Origin: Streptomyces griseus
GTDB taxonomy: Bacteria > Actinomycetota > Actinomycetes > Nanopelagicales > Nanopelagicaceae
Length of the DNA: 64,000 bases
Direction: 5' to 3'
Assembly: GCA_945865365.1 (NCBI GenBank)
Contig: CAMBDL010000004.1
Coordinates: 35,906-99,905 of the forward strand
In this document: positions 8,566 to 18,514 of the stretch, piece after piece
Position numbering within the stretch: the first letter of the stretch is position 1
How the letters are laid out: every line of letters starts with the position of its first letter
The notes under the pieces: model-generated
Seen by the model: only the letters and a program-made list of their open reading frames with translations
What the model was told of the DNA's origin: nothing
Databases searched by the model: none
Made by a program: the position numbers and the translations under genes

Positions 8566-9594
8566 ATGAGTTCTGAAGCGCCGATGATCTCTGTGAAGAA
8601 TCTTTGGAAAGTCTTTGGTTCAAACTCGCAAAAAGTAATAGGTACACCACTAGCCGACTTAACTCGCGCCGAACTACGTGCCCAGACTGGCAACACCATT
8701 GCAGTGCGCGATGTTTCATTTGATGTAGCCCCTGGCGAAGTCTTTGTTGTCATGGGTCTGTCTGGTTCAGGTAAATCAACGCTAGTCCGATGCATGACCC
8801 GGTTGATAGAGCCTACGGCAGGATCCTTAACTTTCGAGGGTGAAGATATTTTACAAGTCGATAATGCTCGTTTACGTGAGCTTCGAAAGACACGATTCTC
8901 AATGGTGTTTCAACACTTTGGTTTATTGCCTCACCGAAATGTCATAGACAACATTGCCTACTCTTTAGAAATTAATGGAGTTAAAAAGACCGAACGTCAT
9001 GCGCGCGCTAATGAAGTGATTGAACTCGTTGGCTTGCAAGGATATTCACATGCCTATCCTGAGCAACTATCTGGTGGAATGCAGCAGCGCGTGGGCTTGG
9101 CGAGAGCACTTGCAGTAGATCCACAAGTACTATTTCTAGATGAGCCCTTTAGTGCGCTAGATCCACTTATCCGTCGCGATATGCAGCAAGAGGTTATTCG
9201 ACTGCATCACGAACTTGGTAAGACTATGGTTTTCATTACGCATGATCTCTCTGAAGCGGTAAAAGTGGGCGATCGAATTGCAATTATGCGAGATGGTGCA
9301 ATTGTTCAGATTGGAACTCCTGAGGATTTAGTTGCGCACCCTGCCGATGATTATGTGGCAAATTTCGTTCGAGATATTGCTAAGTCACACGTTCTCACAC
9401 TTCGCTACCTTGCAAGGCCAGCTAAGCCAGGAGAAGACACAAGCGGCCCCGAACTTTCGGCCGACATGATTATTAGGGATGCATGCAGTTTGATTCTTGA
9501 TGAGCAACGTCCAATACGGGTCAGCGATAAAGGAAAAGCATTAGGAGTCGTTTCAAGTGATGATGTTTTGCGAATCATCTCTGGGGTCGCTTAA
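8566..9594 (+). CDS. proV: Glycine betaine/proline ABC transporter ATP-binding protein
   Basis: ATPase of an OpuA/ProU-type importer for glycine betaine or choline. From the ATG at 8566 (AAGGGGAGAG site just upstream) it is 342 aa. It shows the N-terminal LWKVFG segment special to ProV/OpuAA, Walker [11 protein letters not shown]-loop [12 protein letters not shown], signature [15 protein letters not shown], Walker [14 protein letters not shown] and the H-loop THDLSEA. The C-terminal 80 residues form a shortened CBS-like regulatory region ending [14 protein letters not shown]. The frame extends upstream to 8533, but the family start and ribosome site favour 8566. Its stop overlaps the permease start (TAATG). 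Confidence 0.93.
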   Translation: MSSEAPMISVKNLWKVFGSNSQKVIGTPLADLTRAELRAQTGNTIAVRDVSFDVAPGEVFVVMGLSGSGKSTLVRCMTRLIEPTAGSLTFEGEDILQVDNARLRELRKTRFSMVFQHFGLLPHRNVIDNIAYSLEINGVKKTERHARANEVIELVGLQGYSHAYPEQLSGGMQQRVGLARALAVDPQVLFLDEPFSALDPLIRRDMQQEVIRLHHELGKTMVFITHDLSEAVKVGDRIAIMRDGAIVQIGTPEDLVAHPADDYVANFVRDIAKSHVLTLRYLARPAKPGEDTSGPELSADMIIRDACSLILDEQRPIRVSDKGKALGVVSSDDVLRIISGVA

Positions 9595-11522
9595 TGCGTA
9601 TTAGAAAGTCATACCTACTTCTAGCTTCGGTAGCCATATGGATTCTCTTGGGAAGGCTTTTGCACGGGAAAAATACCCTCCAGATAGATACGTATGAAAA
9701 CACTTCTTTCACCCGTTTTATCGGGGAAAAAGCCCTAGATCTTCGTGGAAATAGAACTGAGAGCCCAGCTTTTATTTATTTCTTTAATCCCATTCGCACT
9801 GTCATAGATGGATTTGTTCAATTTATTAGAAATCTCATCGCCGTTCCTGCGCCAAACTCGGTCATCCCAGTTATCGGTTGGCTAGGCGTAGTGGCAATCA
9901 TCGCATTTGTCGTCTTTGCCACCAGTGCGTTACGAACAGCGCTGCTATCTGTATCGCTGCTTTTAGGGTGCGGCGTACTTGGTATGTGGCAATTTACGAT
10001 GGATTCCATTGCAATGACGTTAGCGGCAGTACTGCTCTCACTATCCATTGGAATTCCACTTGGAATCTGGGCTGGTCTCTCTGATCGGGTATTAAAAATA
10101 CTGACTCCATTTTTAGATTTAGCTCAAATATTGCCCACGCTTGTCTACATGGCGCCTATCGCTCTGGTATTTATGATTGGTGCGGCATCGGCGACTATTG
10201 CAACGATGATTTATGCTATTCCAATTTGTATTCGCATAACTTCACATGCAATCAGAAACCTCAACCAGTCACCCATTGAAGCCTCAGAATCAATGGGTTC
10301 GACCCGTAAACAAACTTTGACCAAAGTTCAGATGCCGATGGCAAAACAGATGATCGTTCTTGGAATAAATCAAACAGTTATGGCTGCAGTCTCATTTGTC
10401 GTTGTCGCCGCTTTGATTGGTGCACCCGGGCTAGGCAAACCTGTGATTGATGCTTTGATCATTAGAAATGTGGGCCAAGGCTTCGTTGCCGGTTTTGCCG
10501 TGGTTTTTCTTGCAATTTTGATGGACCGAAGCACAAGCGCTGCAGCTAAACGCCAAGAATCTTTCGTTCCACCGACTGAAGCCCAGATTAAGCGTAAGCG
10601 ATTTATCTTAATGGGTGCTGCACTAGGGGCGATAATTTCTGTAGTTTTCTCACGCACAATGCTGTGGGCCGCGGTGTGGCCTAAGGAAGTTACGATTGCA
10701 CCACAAGTTGAAAAAGTTACAAATAATGCCACTGCGTGGGTATTAGATAACCTCTATATCTTCACCGTTGGATTTAAGGATCTAATTTCATATTCAATTC
10801 TTAATCCGCTAGAAACTCAACTTTCAGCCTCACCTTGGTATGTAACGGTTGCGATGATTGTTGCACTGGCTTCAATTATTGGTGGATTACGTACAGCGAT
10901 TCTTGCATTTTGTTTAGCAATGGCAATTGTTCTCTCAGGGCTTTGGTATGAAGCCATGCTTACCTTGACCCAAACTATTGTCGGTTGTTTATTGACAATG
11001 GTGATTGGAATTGCACTAGGTATTTGGACGGGGCGAAGTGATCGTGCAGAAAGAGTTTTACGGCCATTTCTAGATGCTGGTCAGACTCTTCCAGCCTTTG
11101 TTTACTTAGTCCCAATGCTGGGATTATTTGGGCCAACAAGATTTACCGCTATTGCTACGGGTATCGTGTATGCGATTCCAGTAGTTGTAAAGATTGTTTG
11201 TGAGGGTATTCGCGCAGTTCCACACTCACTTATCGAAGCCGCAACTGCAGCAGGTTCAACCACGCGTCAGATTATTACGAAAGTTCAATTACCTGCAGCC
11301 AAGAAAACAATTCTGCTGGCGACCAACCAAGGTCTCATCTATGTATTAGCTGTCGTTGTAATTGGTGGTTTTGTGGGTGCTGGTGGCCTTGGATATTTGG
11401 TCATCGTAGGAAACTCAAAGCCCGAGCTGCAAGGAAAGGGGCTCATCGCTGGAGCGGCGATTTTGCTACTTGGTGTTATTTTCGACCGAATTATGCAAGC
11501 CGGGGCCAAGCGTTCGGGATAA
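9594..11522 (+). CDS. proW: Glycine betaine ABC permease, two fused transmembrane domains
   Basis: Membrane channel of the ProU-type importer. At 642 aa it is about twice the usual ProW length and contains two complete BPD-type permease domains: one at about 125-310 (EASESMGSTRKQTLTKVQMPMA coupling region split around 227-248) and one at about 425-625 (EAATAAGSTTRQIITKVQLP, about 547-566). The halves are joined by a linker with extra hydrophobic segments near 330-350 and 405-440. The fusion means a single polypeptide can supply both permease positions that a ProW homodimer normally fills. It overlaps the ATPase gene by one base; the binding-protein gene follows after an 86-bp gap. Confidence 0.92.
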   Translation: MRIRKSYLLLASVAIWILLGRLLHGKNTLQIDTYENTSFTRFIGEKALDLRGNRTESPAFIYFFNPIRTVIDGFVQFIRNLIAVPAPNSVIPVIGWLGVVAIIAFVVFATSALRTALLSVSLLLGCGVLGMWQFTMDSIAMTLAAVLLSLSIGIPLGIWAGLSDRVLKILTPFLDLAQILPTLVYMAPIALVFMIGAASATIATMIYAIPICIRITSHAIRNLNQSPIEASESMGSTRKQTLTKVQMPMAKQMIVLGINQTVMAAVSFVVVAALIGAPGLGKPVIDALIIRNVGQGFVAGFAVVFLAILMDRSTSAAAKRQESFVPPTEAQIKRKRFILMGAALGAIISVVFSRTMLWAAVWPKEVTIAPQVEKVTNNATAWVLDNLYIFTVGFKDLISYSILNPLETQLSASPWYVTVAMIVALASIIGGLRTAILAFCLAMAIVLSGLWYEAMLTLTQTIVGCLLTMVIGIALGIWTGRSDRAERVLRPFLDAGQTLPAFVYLVPMLGLFGPTRFTAIATGIVYAIPVVVKIVCEGIRAVPHSLIEAATAAGSTTRQIITKVQLPAAKKTILLATNQGLIYVLAVVVIGGFVGAGGLGYLVIVGNSKPELQGKGLIAGAAILLLGVIFDRIMQAGAKRSG

Positions 11523-11608
11523 ATAGTCGAATTAGCGCCTACAAGTACTAGTTTTAGCCCGATTCCCGCTCTAGGCTAAGGCAAAACTTACACTCTTTAG
11601 GAGGGTTA

Positions 11609-12571
11609 ATGAACTCACTATTTAATCGCCGTTCAGCGCTCGTTACCGTCGTGATTGCAGCAGCACTAGTTCTATCTGGCTGCAGCAAGGGCGTTAATGA
11701 TTCTGCAGGCGGGGCATCAGGAGATTGCGGTTCATGGTCAATTGCCATGCACGCATGGGGTGGTTACACAGCATCTGCACAAGTAGTCGCTGAAATTGCT
11801 AAGAAAGAATTAGGTTGCACAATCACACAGACAACTCTGGATGAAGGTCCAACTACATATGATGCAATGGAAGCTGGAACAATCGATGTAATAATCGAAG
11901 ATTGGGGCGGCGGACGTTGGTCAGAATGGGTAGATCGCGGCGCTGTCTTTGAAGCAGGAGAAAACGGCAACGTTGGATTAATCGGTATGTATGTTGCTCC
12001 ATGGATGGCTGCAAAGTATCCAGACATTACAGACTCAAAGAATCTAAATAAGTACGCAGATCTATTTAAGACTGCAGACTCAGGTGGCAAGGGCGCATGG
12101 TTTGAAGGCCCAGCTGGTTACACAACAATCGGTGAAAAAATGGTTTCAGCCAATAATTTGAACTTTAAAGTTATCTTCTCAGGTTCAGAGGCTGCATTAG
12201 TTGATGGCTTTACAAAAGCCGAAGCTAATAAGACCGCATTCATTGGTTATGCATGGCAACCATGGACTCTCTTTGCAAAGATTCCTAACCTTGAATCAGG
12301 TCATGTTAAATTCCCTGCAAATGATTGGTCTGATGCCGCAACAGCAAGCGGTCTCACTGATTACCCATCAACTCCACTCATTAAGTTAATTTCTAAGAAA
12401 CTCAATGATGCAAATGATCCATTTACTTCACTGGTTAATAACTTCAAGTGGACAAATGATGATCAAAATGGTGTAGCTGCCGATCTTGAAGGCGGAATGA
12501 CTGCAGAAGAGGCGGCCCAGAAATGGATCGATGCTCATGCTGACATTGTTGCTACCTGGCTTGGTAAGTAA
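11609..12571 (+). CDS. proX: Glycine betaine/choline substrate-binding lipoprotein
   Basis: Extracellular receptor of the importer, anchored by lipid. The 320-aa precursor has a hydrophobic signal ending in the lipobox LSGC (Cys at about 25). The OpuAC fold starts at WSIAMHAWGGYTAS; the aromatic residues W, Y and W in AWGGY, WGGGRWSEW and YAWQPWTL are candidates for the aromatic box that holds quaternary ammonium groups. An AGGAGGG ribosome site lies just before the ATG, stronger than the others in the operon, as expected for the most abundant transporter component. A strong terminator follows immediately. Confidence 0.92.
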   Translation: MNSLFNRRSALVTVVIAAALVLSGCSKGVNDSAGGASGDCGSWSIAMHAWGGYTASAQVVAEIAKKELGCTITQTTLDEGPTTYDAMEAGTIDVIIEDWGGGRWSEWVDRGAVFEAGENGNVGLIGMYVAPWMAAKYPDITDSKNLNKYADLFKTADSGGKGAWFEGPAGYTTIGEKMVSANNLNFKVIFSGSEAALVDGFTKAEANKTAFIGYAWQPWTLFAKIPNLESGHVKFPANDWSDAATASGLTDYPSTPLIKLISKKLNDANDPFTSLVNNFKWTNDDQNGVAADLEGGMTAEEAAQKWIDAHADIVATWLGK

Positions 12572-12587
12572 CTAATAATCTATAGAG

Positions 12588-12634
12588 CAAGGCCTCTACT
12601 TGGTGAAAAATCATCGAGTAGAGGCCTTGTTTTA
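12588..12634 (+). terminator. Rho-independent terminator after proX
   Basis: A 13-bp perfect stem (CAAGGCCTCTACT with AGTAGAGGCCTTG) with a 16-base loop, followed by TTTTAT. It ends the methyltransferase-to-proX transcript and lies 18 bp before the choline dehydrogenase start. Confidence 0.9.
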
Positions 12635-12651
12635 TTAGTACAGTTAGCCAT

Positions 12652-14298
12652 ATGAGCGAGCACTACGACTACATCATTGTTGGTGGTGGCTCGGCAGGCT
12701 GCGCCCTAGCCAATCGCTTAAGTGAAGATCCCAACCATAAAACCTTGGTCCTTGAGGCTGGTCGGCGTGACTATAAGTGGGATGTATTTATCCATATGCC
12801 GGCAGCGTTAGCTTTTCCAATTGGTAACAAACACTACGACTGGATGTATGAGTCTGAGCCAGAACCATTTATGAATAACCGTCGCATCTATCATGCACGT
12901 GGCAAGGTTTTAGGTGGCTCATCATCTATAAATGGGCAAATTTGGCAACGTGGTAATCCTTTAGATTATGAACGTTGGTCCCACGATGCTGGAATGAGTA
13001 GTTGGGACTACGCGCACTGTCTGCCGTACTTTAAAAAGATGGAAAACTGTTTAGCCGATCAAAGCAATACTTTTCGTGGCACCAGTGGCCCACTCAAATT
13101 AGAGCGCGGAGCCGTGAAAGGTCCGCTCTTTGCCGCATTCTTTAAAGCAACAGAGCAAGCCGGTTATCCACGTACTGATGATGTCAATGGTTATCGTCAA
13201 GAGGGATTTGCAGCCTTTGATCGCAACGTCTATCGAGGACGTCGCCTAAGTGCCGCACGCGCATATCTCTATCCCATAATGAAGCGCGCTAACTTAACAA
13301 TCAAGTTACGCGCACATGTGACAAAGGTTTTATTTGAGGGTACAACTGCTACAGGTGTTGAAGTAATGATTAAGGGAAAGAAGCATGTTTTTACATCGCG
13401 TGAAGTGATTTTATGTGGAGGGGCTATAAATACTCCCCAAATTCTACAACTCTCTGGCATTGGAAATGAAAAGGATTTAGCGCCACTTGGGATAAAAATG
13501 GTGCATCATTTACCCGGAGTCGGTGCTAACTTGCAAGATCACCTTGAAGTCTACGTTCAGTACAAATGCAAGCTGCCAGTAACCCAACAACCGATTACTC
13601 AGTTCTGGCGCCGCCCATTTATTGGTGCAGCATGGCTGTTCTTTCGCAAAGGCCCAGGTGCAACAAATCAATTTGAGGCAGGGGGCTTTACGCGCAGCAA
13701 TAACGATGTGGCCTACCCAAATTTGATGTTTCACTTTCTACCGCTTGCCATTCGTTATGACGGAACGGGGGATACGCGTGGGCACGGTTATCAAGTCCAC
13801 GTAGGTCCTATGTATTCAGATTCCCGCGGCCGGCTCACAATTAAGAGCGTCGATCCACGGGAAAAGCCTGCGATTTTGTTTAATTATTTATCTACAGATG
13901 AAGATCGCCGTGAGTGGGTTGAAGCGGTTAAAACTGCGCGAAATATTCTGACTCAGCCCGCAATGAATGATTTCAACGCAGGCGAATCATCTCCTGGTGC
14001 ATCGGTATCAACAGACGCTGAGATTTTAGAGTGGGTGCGCAAAGACGCCGAGACTGCTTTGCATCCTTCTTGCACCGCCAAGATGGGTACAGATGCAATG
14101 TCGGTTGTGGATCCAGAAACCATGAAAGTTCATGGAGTTAGCGGTTTGCGAGTATGCGATGCATCAGTATTTCCATATGTGACTAACGGCAATATCTATG
14201 CACCTGTAATGATGGTGGCAGAAAAGGCAGCGGATTTAATTCTAGGAAAATCACCACTACCTGCAGAAAAAATTGAGTTCTATCGCCATGCCAAGTAA
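12652..14298 (+). CDS. betA: Choline dehydrogenase (GMC oxidoreductase)
   Basis: FAD enzyme oxidising choline to betaine aldehyde. The 548-aa protein starts with the dinucleotide fold [20 protein letters not shown] (5-24), has the GMC signature 1 around [21 protein letters not shown] (about 83-103, split motif), signature 2 around [16 protein letters not shown] (about 256-271) and the C-terminal catalytic region HPSCTAKMG (His about 473) and [10 protein letters not shown] (Asn about 511). It stands behind its own promoter after the proX terminator, or is reached by read-through. The fdhD gene overlaps its 3' end by 11 bp, so it leads a second operon betA-fdhD-amine oxidase-UbiA/esterase. Confidence 0.92.
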   Translation: MSEHYDYIIVGGGSAGCALANRLSEDPNHKTLVLEAGRRDYKWDVFIHMPAALAFPIGNKHYDWMYESEPEPFMNNRRIYHARGKVLGGSSSINGQIWQRGNPLDYERWSHDAGMSSWDYAHCLPYFKKMENCLADQSNTFRGTSGPLKLERGAVKGPLFAAFFKATEQAGYPRTDDVNGYRQEGFAAFDRNVYRGRRLSAARAYLYPIMKRANLTIKLRAHVTKVLFEGTTATGVEVMIKGKKHVFTSREVILCGGAINTPQILQLSGIGNEKDLAPLGIKMVHHLPGVGANLQDHLEVYVQYKCKLPVTQQPITQFWRRPFIGAAWLFFRKGPGATNQFEAGGFTRSNNDVAYPNLMFHFLPLAIRYDGTGDTRGHGYQVHVGPMYSDSRGRLTIKSVDPREKPAILFNYLSTDEDRREWVEAVKTARNILTQPAMNDFNAGESSPGASVSTDAEILEWVRKDAETALHPSCTAKMGTDAMSVVDPETMKVHGVSGLRVCDASVFPYVTNGNIYAPVMMVAEKAADLILGKSPLPAEKIEFYRHAK

Positions 14299-15139
14299 CG
14301 AACTGACACCTTCTGCAATAGCTAAAGTGAAAGTACAGAAGACCGATTCAGATACACCGAGTTCGGATTCAGTAGTTGTAGAGGAGCCCCTTGAAATTCG
14401 CATTAAACGCGGTGGAAAAGATGAGCAGCTCGGAATAACTATGCGTACACCGGGTAATGATTTAGAGCTAGCTGCAGGATTCTTGTGGGGTGAGGGTTTT
14501 CTTCAAAACCCTAATGAATTAATAAGTGTAAAAGTCTGTGGAGATAAAGAGCTCTCGGCCCGCCAACGCGCCAATGTTGTTATCGCAGAGGTAACTGAAA
14601 ACTCTCAAGGCTCGGTACGAATCCTGGAACGCCGCTTCACAATAACAGCAGCTTGTGGCGTGTGCGGATCTACCAACATTGCTGATTTACATAAGCGTGG
14701 AGTAACTAAAGTTTCACACACGACACATACCGTTCAAGAACTTGCCGCGATGGTCTCACTTCTAGATGGCCGCCAACGTATCTTTGAGAAGACCGGAGGG
14801 CTTCACGCTGCAGCACTTGTTAATCCAGATGGAGTTGCAGTGTGGGTTCGCGAGGATGTTGGGCGCCATAACGCCGTCGATAAGGTAATTGGTGCAGGAC
14901 TCATGGCCGGTGTAATTCCCATGGCCAACTGGACATTAATTGTCTCAGGGCGCATTGGTTATGAACTTGTTCAGAAAGCTATCTGCGCCAGGGTTTCAGC
15001 CATCGTTGGGGTGAGTGCACCGTCGTCACTAGCTGTTGATTTAGCGGCTGAGTTTGGCTTAACTCTCTTAGCCTTTGCCCGCGGTGGAGTAGCAAAGCAT
15101 TACTTACCAAACCATAATATTTCCGAAAGTCAGGTGTGA
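14288..15139 (+). CDS. fdhD: Formate dehydrogenase accessory sulfurtransferase FdhD
   Basis: Passes sulfur to the molybdenum cofactor of formate dehydrogenase. The 283-aa protein has the redox CxxC pair in AACGVCGST (about 122-130) and the conserved [14 protein letters not shown] segment (about 193-206). A TTG at 14273 is also possible, but the ATG at 14288 fits the family start better. No formate dehydrogenase gene is in the window. Its place behind choline dehydrogenase makes sense if methyl groups removed from betaine are oxidised through THF to formate and then CO2, so formate dehydrogenase is needed when betaine is used. Confidence 0.92.
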   Translation: MPSNELTPSAIAKVKVQKTDSDTPSSDSVVVEEPLEIRIKRGGKDEQLGITMRTPGNDLELAAGFLWGEGFLQNPNELISVKVCGDKELSARQRANVVIAEVTENSQGSVRILERRFTITAACGVCGSTNIADLHKRGVTKVSHTTHTVQELAAMVSLLDGRQRIFEKTGGLHAAALVNPDGVAVWVREDVGRHNAVDKVIGAGLMAGVIPMANWTLIVSGRIGYELVQKAICARVSAIVGVSAPSSLAVDLAAEFGLTLLAFARGGVAKHYLPNHNISESQV

Positions 15140-15140
15140 G

Positions 15141-17033
15141 ATGAGCGCATTCAATCACCCACTCGATCCGCTGAGTTATGCCGAACAAGAGTTAATCGTT
15201 GCTCATGCCCGATCTGCGTGGAAACTAGAAGAACACCACCTCTTTGCAATGCTTCAACTGCATGAACCAACCAAGGCGCAGTTAGCTTCGGGGACAAAGC
15301 TTGATCGCACAGCGCGTGTAACTATGTGGGATCGCAAAAAAGCGATTGTAACTGAAGGTTTGATTACTACTGAAGGTATTGCTAAAGAATATAAAGAAAT
15401 CCCTGGCGCTAAATCTCCCGTCAGCGTTATTGAATCTGCGATTGCCCTTGCAGTTGTTGCGAAAGATAAGTCGGTTATTGAGGCACTTGCTCGTCGCGGT
15501 ATCGATGACATAAGTACTGTGCATATGGAGACATGGCCAATCGGAGCCCAGATTCCTAAACACTTAGATGATGGCCGCCGACTTATCTGGACACCGATGT
15601 GGCATCAACCAACTCCAGATGCAAACTTTTACGCACACCCTATTCATGGCCTGCATGCAATTGTTGATATCGATGCAGAGGAAGTGGTTGGATTAGAAGA
15701 TAACGGCGACGTTCCTATCCCACAAACTCCTGGGCCATATCGAGAATCCCAGACTGGCGCACATATAAAACTTAAAGAGTTAATGATTCATCAGCCTGAT
15801 GGCGCATCCTTTGACGTTGAAGGATGGAGTATTAAATGGGAGCGATGGTCATTTCGCATCGGCTTTGATCAACGTGAAGGCTTAGTAATTCATGACGTGC
15901 ATTTCAATGATGAGGGCACTGCGCGAAAGATCGCCCATCGCTTATCAATCGCAGAGTTAGTTATTCCATACGGTGATCCGGCACAAGGGGCATATCGCAA
16001 AAATGCCTTCGATACAGGTGAATTTGGCTTAGGAAACTTCACGAATTCACTCACTTTAGGCTGTGATTGCCTAGGTGAGATTGTTTATCTCGATGCAGCA
16101 GTAACTGAAGGCGATGGCCGAGTTCGAACAATTAAGAATGCAATCTGTATGCATGAAGAAGACTTTGGAATTCTGTGGAAGCACGTGGATGTAGATGGGC
16201 ATACCGAAGTTCGCCGTGGTCGTAGATTTGTTGCTTCATCAATTGTTACGGTCAATAACTATGAATATGGTTATTTCTGGTACTTCTACCAAGATGGATC
16301 AATTGAATTTGAAGCAAAGTTAACTGGAATTGTTCTGACCTTGGCCGATACGCCAGGTAAGGACCATCCATCGGCAACTGAAATAGAGCCTGGTCTATGG
16401 GCGCCTTATCATCAGCATATTTTGTGTGCCCGTATGGATATGGATATTGATGGCACCGATAACAGTGTTGTTGAAGTCGAGTCATTTGCCCATCCAATTG
16501 GCGAGAAGAATCCTTATGGTGGGGCCTATGAAACTCGCGAAACTATATTAAGTAGTGAGAAAAAAGCTCAACGTTTAATCGATCCTTTGAAGAGCCGCTT
16601 CTGGAAAATTGTCAATCCACAACGAAAGAATCATGTGGGAAATAGCGTGGGTTACAAGTTAATTCCCGGACATACTACTTTTCCTTTAGCTCATGAAGAG
16701 TCAATACTAGGTATGCGCGCAGGGTTTATGTACAAGCACCTATGGGTTACACCTCATACTGAAAGTGAGCGTTACCCAGCAGGTGACTATCCATTCCAGC
16801 ATGAAGGCGGCGCTGGACTTCCAGAATGGACCAAGGGCGATCGTTCTACCGAAAATACAGATGTAGTTCTTTGGCATGTCTTTGGAACTAATCACATTCC
16901 ACGCACCGAAGATTGGCCGGTTATGCCGGTTGAACGCACAGGTTTTCATTTAAAACCATCGGGATTCTTTAGACGCAGCCCGGCTATGGATGTTGCATCA
17001 TCTGAGGCTGTAGAAACTAGTTGCGATTGTTAA
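15141..17033 (+). CDS. Copper-containing primary amine oxidase (topaquinone enzyme)
   Basis: Oxidises a primary amine to an aldehyde, ammonia and hydrogen peroxide. At 630 aa the length fits bacterial copper amine oxidases. The cofactor motif T-x-x-N-Y-E-Y is present (TVNNYEYGY), making Tyr374 the residue converted to topaquinone. The catalytic-base region is NAFDTGEFGLG (about 290-300). Copper ligands are expected from YHQHILCARMD (about 430) and a His near 590 in HIPRTEDWPVMP. No signal peptide is seen, so it is probably cytoplasmic. It starts one base after the fdhD stop. The substrate is not evident: ethanolamine- or methylamine-like products fit the region but are guesses. Confidence 0.93.
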   Translation: MSAFNHPLDPLSYAEQELIVAHARSAWKLEEHHLFAMLQLHEPTKAQLASGTKLDRTARVTMWDRKKAIVTEGLITTEGIAKEYKEIPGAKSPVSVIESAIALAVVAKDKSVIEALARRGIDDISTVHMETWPIGAQIPKHLDDGRRLIWTPMWHQPTPDANFYAHPIHGLHAIVDIDAEEVVGLEDNGDVPIPQTPGPYRESQTGAHIKLKELMIHQPDGASFDVEGWSIKWERWSFRIGFDQREGLVIHDVHFNDEGTARKIAHRLSIAELVIPYGDPAQGAYRKNAFDTGEFGLGNFTNSLTLGCDCLGEIVYLDAAVTEGDGRVRTIKNAICMHEEDFGILWKHVDVDGHTEVRRGRRFVASSIVTVNNYEYGYFWYFYQDGSIEFEAKLTGIVLTLADTPGKDHPSATEIEPGLWAPYHQHILCARMDMDIDGTDNSVVEVESFAHPIGEKNPYGGAYETRETILSSEKKAQRLIDPLKSRFWKIVNPQRKNHVGNSVGYKLIPGHTTFPLAHEESILGMRAGFMYKHLWVTPHTESERYPAGDYPFQHEGGAGLPEWTKGDRSTENTDVVLWHVFGTNHIPRTEDWPVMPVERTGFHLKPSGFFRRSPAMDVASSEAVETSCDC

Positions 17034-18514
17034 AAGTACGAGCGTTCTTAAAGGCTGCGCACTTTGGCCCCACAATGCTGATTACTGCAATCTCATTCTT
17101 TCTTGCAACCCGCTTATGGTGGGAAGGCCCAGCATATGTAATCGCATTCACTGTTTTCTTAGGCCAACTGTTAATTGGTTGGAGCAATGATATTTATGAT
17201 TATGCAGATGATGTAAAGCATGATCGGCTAAATAAACCCTTAGTTGCCGGCAGTATTTCAGTGCAAAAACTTCGTACTGCCACATTTATTCTCTTGCCGA
17301 TTGCAGTTATCGCTAATCTAATAGGGCCACTGGGAATAAAAGGCGGCTCTGTTTATTTACTTGGGGTTGGCTGCGGAATCGCCTATAACTTCTACTTCAA
17401 GTTCTCCCCACTTTCGCCTTTGCCGTATGCAGTGGCGTGTGCAGCGTTGCCCGCCTCAATTTTCTACGCTACTGATCGCACACCGACATTAGCGGTATTG
17501 GCAGTTGGCTCAATGCTAGGTGTGGCGTTTCATTTTCTTAATGTACTGAAAGATTTATCTCAAGACAGGGCGAGCCAGATCGGTGGCCTTCCACAGCGCC
17601 TGGGTAAAAACACTTCTTCAGTGATAGCTCTAGTTCTAGCTATTGCTTCGGTACTAGTTTTTACTACTGGCCAAGTAGGTCAGAGCCTAACTTCACAGGA
17701 AGGGATTAATCTTCTAACATCGTCTACTTTCACAGTCGGTGGAGATAGACCTACTTTCGTAACCGTGCCAACAGGCTACTCACATAGCAGCCCGGCACCA
17801 TTAATCATTGATTTACATGGATACATGAGTAACAGCCTTGCCCACGAAAGATTCGCCATGATGGATTCGGCTGCACACAAGCGTGGCGTTATTTATGCCG
17901 CCGCCGATGGATTGAAAGATTCGCAGGGGTATCAATTCTGGAATGCATCTAAGGCCTGCTGTAATTTCAATAATAATCCAGTTGATGACGCAGCCTTTAT
18001 TCAGTCTCTTATTGATGAGATCTCTAGCAAGTTCTCAGTCGATCCCAAGCGCATCTATGTCTTCGGCCATTCAAATGGGCATTTCATGACTTATGCATTT
18101 GCCTGCACATATCCGCACACTGTTGCAGCTATCGCAGGATTAGCCGGAGCCATGGATGTTGATTCTGAGTCTTGTGGTGCTACTTCGCCCGTGAACGTTT
18201 TGCACATTCATGGAACTAGTGATGAAGTGATTACGTACGAGGGTGGATCAATAGTGAGTAATTTTTATACAAGCGCCAAGCAGAGCGCTCAGCGGTGGTC
18301 TGATATTGATAAGTGTTCTTTACCTGCAGTTACAGGTGAAGCATTTGATTTAGTGACATCTCTTGAAGGGGCCGAAACTGTTCCTTCAATTTATTCCTGC
18401 CCTCAATCAACTGTAGAGTTATGGAGTATTAATGGGGGAGCACATGGCCCAGTCATGGATTCTAGCTTCGGCTTGAAGGTAATGGATTGGTTACTCGCAC
18501 ACCCTAAGAAGTAA
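17021..18514 (+). CDS. UbiA-type prenyltransferase fused to PHB-depolymerase/feruloyl-esterase-like domain
   Basis: A 497-aa two-domain protein. Residues about 1-215 are a UbiA membrane prenyltransferase with both Asp-rich motifs (NDIYDYADDVKHDR, about 56-69, and KDLSQDR, about 176-182) and seven or so membrane segments, but it stops one or two segments short of a full UbiA. Residues about 235-497 are an esterase of the LpqC/PHB depolymerase type with nucleophile Ser351 in GHSNGH, an oxyanion region LIIDLHGYMSN and a late His in NGGAHGPVM. The start is TTG at 17021, overlapping the amine oxidase stop by 13 bp. No stop or frameshift separates the domains. The last UbiA helix may act as a signal anchor that places the esterase outside. 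Biological role is unknown. Confidence 0.8.
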   Translation: MRLLKVRAFLKAAHFGPTMLITAISFFLATRLWWEGPAYVIAFTVFLGQLLIGWSNDIYDYADDVKHDRLNKPLVAGSISVQKLRTATFILLPIAVIANLIGPLGIKGGSVYLLGVGCGIAYNFYFKFSPLSPLPYAVACAALPASIFYATDRTPTLAVLAVGSMLGVAFHFLNVLKDLSQDRASQIGGLPQRLGKNTSSVIALVLAIASVLVFTTGQVGQSLTSQEGINLLTSSTFTVGGDRPTFVTVPTGYSHSSPAPLIIDLHGYMSNSLAHERFAMMDSAAHKRGVIYAAADGLKDSQGYQFWNASKACCNFNNNPVDDAAFIQSLIDEISSKFSVDPKRIYVFGHSNGHFMTYAFACTYPHTVAAIAGLAGAMDVDSESCGATSPVNVLHIHGTSDEVITYEGGSIVSNFYTSAKQSAQRWSDIDKCSLPAVTGEAFDLVTSLEGAETVPSIYSCPQSTVELWSINGGAHGPVMDSSFGLKVMDWLLAHPKK

